Assembly: GCF_900113765.1 (NCBI RefSeq)
Contig: NZ_FOQO01000007.1
Span: 124,001-188,000 of the forward strand
Length of the DNA stretch: 64,000 nucleotides
Origin: Parapedobacter indicus
GTDB taxonomy: Bacteria; Bacteroidota; Bacteroidia; Sphingobacteriales; Sphingobacteriaceae
Reading direction: 5' to 3'
This document shows, in pieces, positions 62,801 to 64,000 of this stretch. Position numbers and translations under genes: made by a program. Under the pieces are notes generated by a model. The model saw only the letters and a program-made list of their open reading frames with translations. It did no database searches and had not been told where the DNA came from. The first letter of the stretch is position 1; each line of letters opens with the position of its first letter.

Positions 62801-63202
62801 CGATACGCCATTGGCCGTTGGCGGTTCATTGATGGCTTCTACATACCATGCTGGGGCATTTGCTGCATCCGCTCCAAGAACAATCAATCCGTTTCCGTCA
62901 TCTACAAAATTCTCCACGGCGTCCGCTTGATCGGTAGAAAGTGAATCTAACCTGGAAAACAGGATAACGCCGTCGTATTGTGCCAGGTCATCTTCGTTTA
63001 AATCGTCCCGATCAGACGTATACGTAAGGTTAATCCCGTTTTTAAAGAGTTCAATAGCCAACCATGATGCGTATTTTGCCGATTCAGCCGATGCATCGGT
63101 ATTTCCCCAAAAAAGAACTTCCGCCCTTCTGGGAAAGTCGCTTGCACAACGGACAAGCGACAGGCAACAGATGCTAATGATGACGCAGGATAATCGGCTC
63201 AT
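59834..63202 (-). CDS. Giant lipoprotein: ThuA-like, dehydrogenase beta-propeller, HEAT, LamG-like and cupredoxin domains
   Basis: An 1122-residue exported protein. Signal peptide with possible lipidation Cys (MSRLSCVIISICCLSLVRC). Domains: ThuA-like (about 25-190: AEVLFWGNTDASAESAKYAS, LDFLRLVSEGVQWAIG); a PVC-type membrane-bound dehydrogenase/sorbosone-dehydrogenase-like propeller (about 225-610: GFELKLFASEPDIVNPIAMN, WVIETIDYPNN, DTDGDGVADKF, AEVGPDGAVWVLDWYN); helical HEAT-like region (about 630-810); a concanavalin/LamG-like sandwich (about 825-1000); a type I copper domain (about 1020-1122) with ligands His in MQHNLLIA, Cys in YLCTFPGHW, His in the same motif, and Met in RGMNGIM. No CxxCH heme motif is present. 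It is first in the PUL and likely oxidises a sugar, passing electrons to copper (inference). Confidence 0.82.
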   Translation of the reverse strand: MSRLSCVIISICCLSLVRCASDFPRRAEVLFWGNTDASAESAKYASWLAIELFKNGINLTYTSDRDDLNEDDLAQYDGVILFSRLDSLSTDQADAVENFVDDGNGLIVLGADAANAPAWYVEAINEPPTANGVSGVETADSALRVVKGSGRIFHATYGSDESTWKRLDFLRLVSEGVQWAIGDKVMGLVAQLDIPNVSIYEDTIADFTARHFVPKMQDPLSPEESMKLMQVPIGFELKLFASEPDIVNPIAMNWDEKGRLWVIETIDYPNNFVEIEGAANDRIKICEDTDGDGVADKFTVFADSLNIATSLTFANDGIIVAMAPNFLFLKDTDGDDVADQWDTLITGWGKGDTHSGPSNLQYGFDNKIWGVVGYSGFNGRIEGQRMAFGQGVYHFKPDGTDFEFLATTSNNTWGLGMSEDNNVFISTANNTHSGYYSMPEQLFARKLIERERQSQLSAIQKIDGHYDVHAMQPNLRQVDVVGGFTAAAGHQLYTAREYPQEYWNKVAFVTEPTVRLVHKAIIEPDGAGFKERDGWNLVASSDEWYGPIHAEVGPDGAVWVLDWYNFIIQHNVFVPAQAPSDKVLPFIEQPHGPGNAFDSDLRDKKHGRVYRLIYKDAKHKTPHKLSKDDANGLLKALKSNNKFWRMHAQRLLVERQQEDVVADLIDIALDQKKDKIGLNAPAIHALWTLQGLNVIGSNQKAFDAVVKSLHHPTAGVRKAAVQVLPVTNQARDAILGSGILADTGLNARLAAFVKLAEYPVSTEIAEALLKATDDSVNEQDPWLSQALFGAITRHEDEFFNVTGAQSAGNFAKRILESLADEQYVLGRRSRFQFSPDVSNKEIHIQTEVRRRDNEPYNGLIVGQGDKDAGYALFMKNNRLFFEVYQHGQTSTVASRGNAPNSFVVDAKVTADAAIELSINGASQGKAKIMHLFAEPLTLHLRSSEDFDDESAFTDYGGPSRFTGGFDNITVRLSKANRLPSHASHMQTGADDSASSTPSARIELKAVKDIMQYDKKLVTVPAGKRITLVFENPDGMQHNLLIAQPGTLEIVGKAADDMLRSSEAYEKQYIPSIPEVLHHTPLVNPGESFTLEFTAPTQPGDYPYLCTFPGHWRGMNGIMRVVK

Positions 63203-63229
63203 AATATAGAATTTTACAATTGTTCATTA

Positions 63230-63237
63230 CAAAGGTA
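63230..63237 (-). promoter_or_regulatory. -7 element of the PUL operon
   Basis: TACCTTTG on the minus strand (63237-63230), 28 nt before ATG 63202. No TTTG at the usual -33 distance, consistent with an activator-dependent promoter; the divergent AraC-type gene is the candidate activator. Confidence 0.45.
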
Positions 63238-63303
63238 GGTTGGAAAGTGTTCGAAAAACCGTGCTATATTATCACTTTATAGTCAAATTATATCATTATA
63301 TAT

Positions 63304-63311
63304 TACATTTG
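63304..63311 (+). promoter_or_regulatory. -7 element of the divergent AraC-type gene
   Basis: TACATTTG matches TAnnTTTG, 21 nt before ATG 63332. The best -33 candidate (TTTA, 63276-63279) is 24 nt upstream, wider than usual. Confidence 0.4.
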
Positions 63312-63331
63312 CAATCATATAAAGATAAATT

Positions 63332-64000
63332 ATGAAGAAAGGCCATGTAATACCCAAAGCGCTCATCCCTGAAAACCGTTCTTTTGTCATACGGAAACAA
63401 ATTGAGCCCTACTTCGATCCGACCTTCCATTTGCATCCCGAATTCCAGATTTCCTATGTCATGGAAGGCGAAGGAAACCGTTTCGTGGGCGACAGCATAA
63501 AACCCTTCAAGGCAAACGACTTAGTCCTGATCGGTCCGAACCTTCCTCATGTTTGGCGCAGCCACAACGCTTATTTTGAAAAAGACAGCCAGCTAAGCAC
63601 AACAGTAGTAGTCATTTATTTCCATGACTACTTCTTGGGTGAAACTGTCCATGAGCGAGAAGAACTTGAAAGCATCCGGCACTTGTTTCAACGTTCGCAG
63701 TGCGGTATCGAGATTACCGGTAATACGCAGAAACAGGTAGGCGAACTGATGGTGGAATTACTGGAACTGAACGGCATCGACAGCATCATCCAGCTATTGA
63801 AAATACTGAATACCATCGCGCTTTCAAACGAATGCCACCTGATTACGGATACGCATTCCAAATCCTATAATACGGAAGCCGAAACTGACCGCATGAATAA
63901 GGTATACGAGTTTATCATGAACAACTTTCACCGCAAAATCCAATTGGAAGAAGTAGCCTCCATCGCCAGCATGACCTGTACGTCTTTCAGCAGGTACTTC
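63332..64000 (+). CDS. AraC family regulator with cupin sensor, truncated by window end
   Basis: 223 codons are present and the frame is still open at the last base. The N-terminal half is a cupin-type sugar-sensing domain: HLHPEFQISYVMEGEGNRFV (about 34-53), then KPFKANDLVLIGPNLPHVWR (about 58-77). Near the C-terminal edge the first AraC HTH begins: NFHRKIQLEEVASIASMTCT, then SFSRYF; the second HTH lies beyond the window. It diverges from the 14-gene PUL across 129 bp and is the only regulator adjacent to it, so it is the probable PUL regulator, in place of the more common hybrid two-component or ECF systems. Confidence 0.88.
   Translation, partial: MKKGHVIPKALIPENRSFVIRKQIEPYFDPTFHLHPEFQISYVMEGEGNRFVGDSIKPFKANDLVLIGPNLPHVWRSHNAYFEKDSQLSTTVVVIYFHDYFLGETVHEREELESIRHLFQRSQCGIEITGNTQKQVGELMVELLELNGIDSIIQLLKILNTIALSNECHLITDTHSKSYNTEAETDRMNKVYEFIMNNFHRKIQLEEVASIASMTCTSFSRYF

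Noticed and set aside
38221..63202. A dedicated heparan sulfate PUL
   Set aside because: Two sulfatases resemble heparan-type enzymes, but heparinases (PL12, PL13, PL15) and GH88 are absent, so the substrate cannot be claimed.

Overview
The window looks like a chromosome segment from a Sphingobacteriaceae-type Bacteroidetes (Pedobacter/Parapedobacter/Sphingobacterium-like). The evidence is a SusC/SusD pair, DUF3823 and several secreted sulfatases, Bacteroidetes promoter elements (TTTG, about 19-20 nt, TAnnTTTG), and a weak use of Shine-Dalgarno sites. No tRNA, rRNA, CRISPR array, integrase or transposase was recognised, and no gap between genes exceeds 300 bases.

Layout. 1-2.8 kb: end of a glycerophosphodiester phosphodiesterase, a secreted EEP-family enzyme, a DUF4197 lipoprotein and a universal stress protein. 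2.8-5.7 kb: a two-gene unit (a duplicated NT/HEPN-type protein and a conserved protein of unknown function) divergent from an HTH regulator, with a perfect 20-bp palindrome at the predicted start of transcription. 5.7-9.4 kb: peptidase T, nitroreductase, DUF983 protein, ECF sigma factor with its membrane anti-sigma-like partner. 9.4-15.4 kb: a MarR-controlled fatty acid beta-oxidation operon; four 7-bp repeats hold the start codon of its fadB-type gene. 15.5-25.6 kb: nitrate assimilation, with siroheme methyltransferase, NarK transporter, a one-polypeptide nitrate reductase (molybdenum + FAD/NAD + BFD) and a rubredoxin protein on one strand, nirBD on the other. 25.7-38.2 kb: housekeeping and small stress genes, including a 2OG-Fe oxygenase, DUF389, topoisomerase III, thioredoxin-like, AraC, DHFR-like, yjdI/yjdJ-like, YjbR, DnaK, a sugar nucleotidyltransferase and a HerA-like ATPase.

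38.2-64 kb is a carbohydrate region. A murQ/DegT pair faces a divergent DeoR regulator across a well-formed operator/promoter. Then fourteen genes on the minus strand (63.2 down to 41.4 kb) look like one polysaccharide utilization locus: a very large ThuA/beta-propeller/cupredoxin lipoprotein, a ThuA protein, a Gfo/Idh/MocA dehydrogenase, a sugar isomerase/epimerase, an exported enolase-superfamily protein, SusC, SusD, DUF3823, four S1 sulfatases (one with a carbohydrate-binding tail), an esterase and a GH43 enzyme. A divergent AraC regulator, cut by the window end, probably controls it. The set suggests uptake of a sulfated, possibly esterified glycan, with removal of sulfate outside the cytoplasm and an oxidation/isomerisation branch. 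The actual glycan cannot be read from the sequence.

The least ordinary items are the 1122-residue multidomain lipoprotein, the rubredoxin protein with a degenerate nitrite/sulfite reductase-like body, the NT/HEPN locus with its palindrome, the heptamer repeats at the fadB start, and tandem sigma-54-like elements upstream of dnaK.
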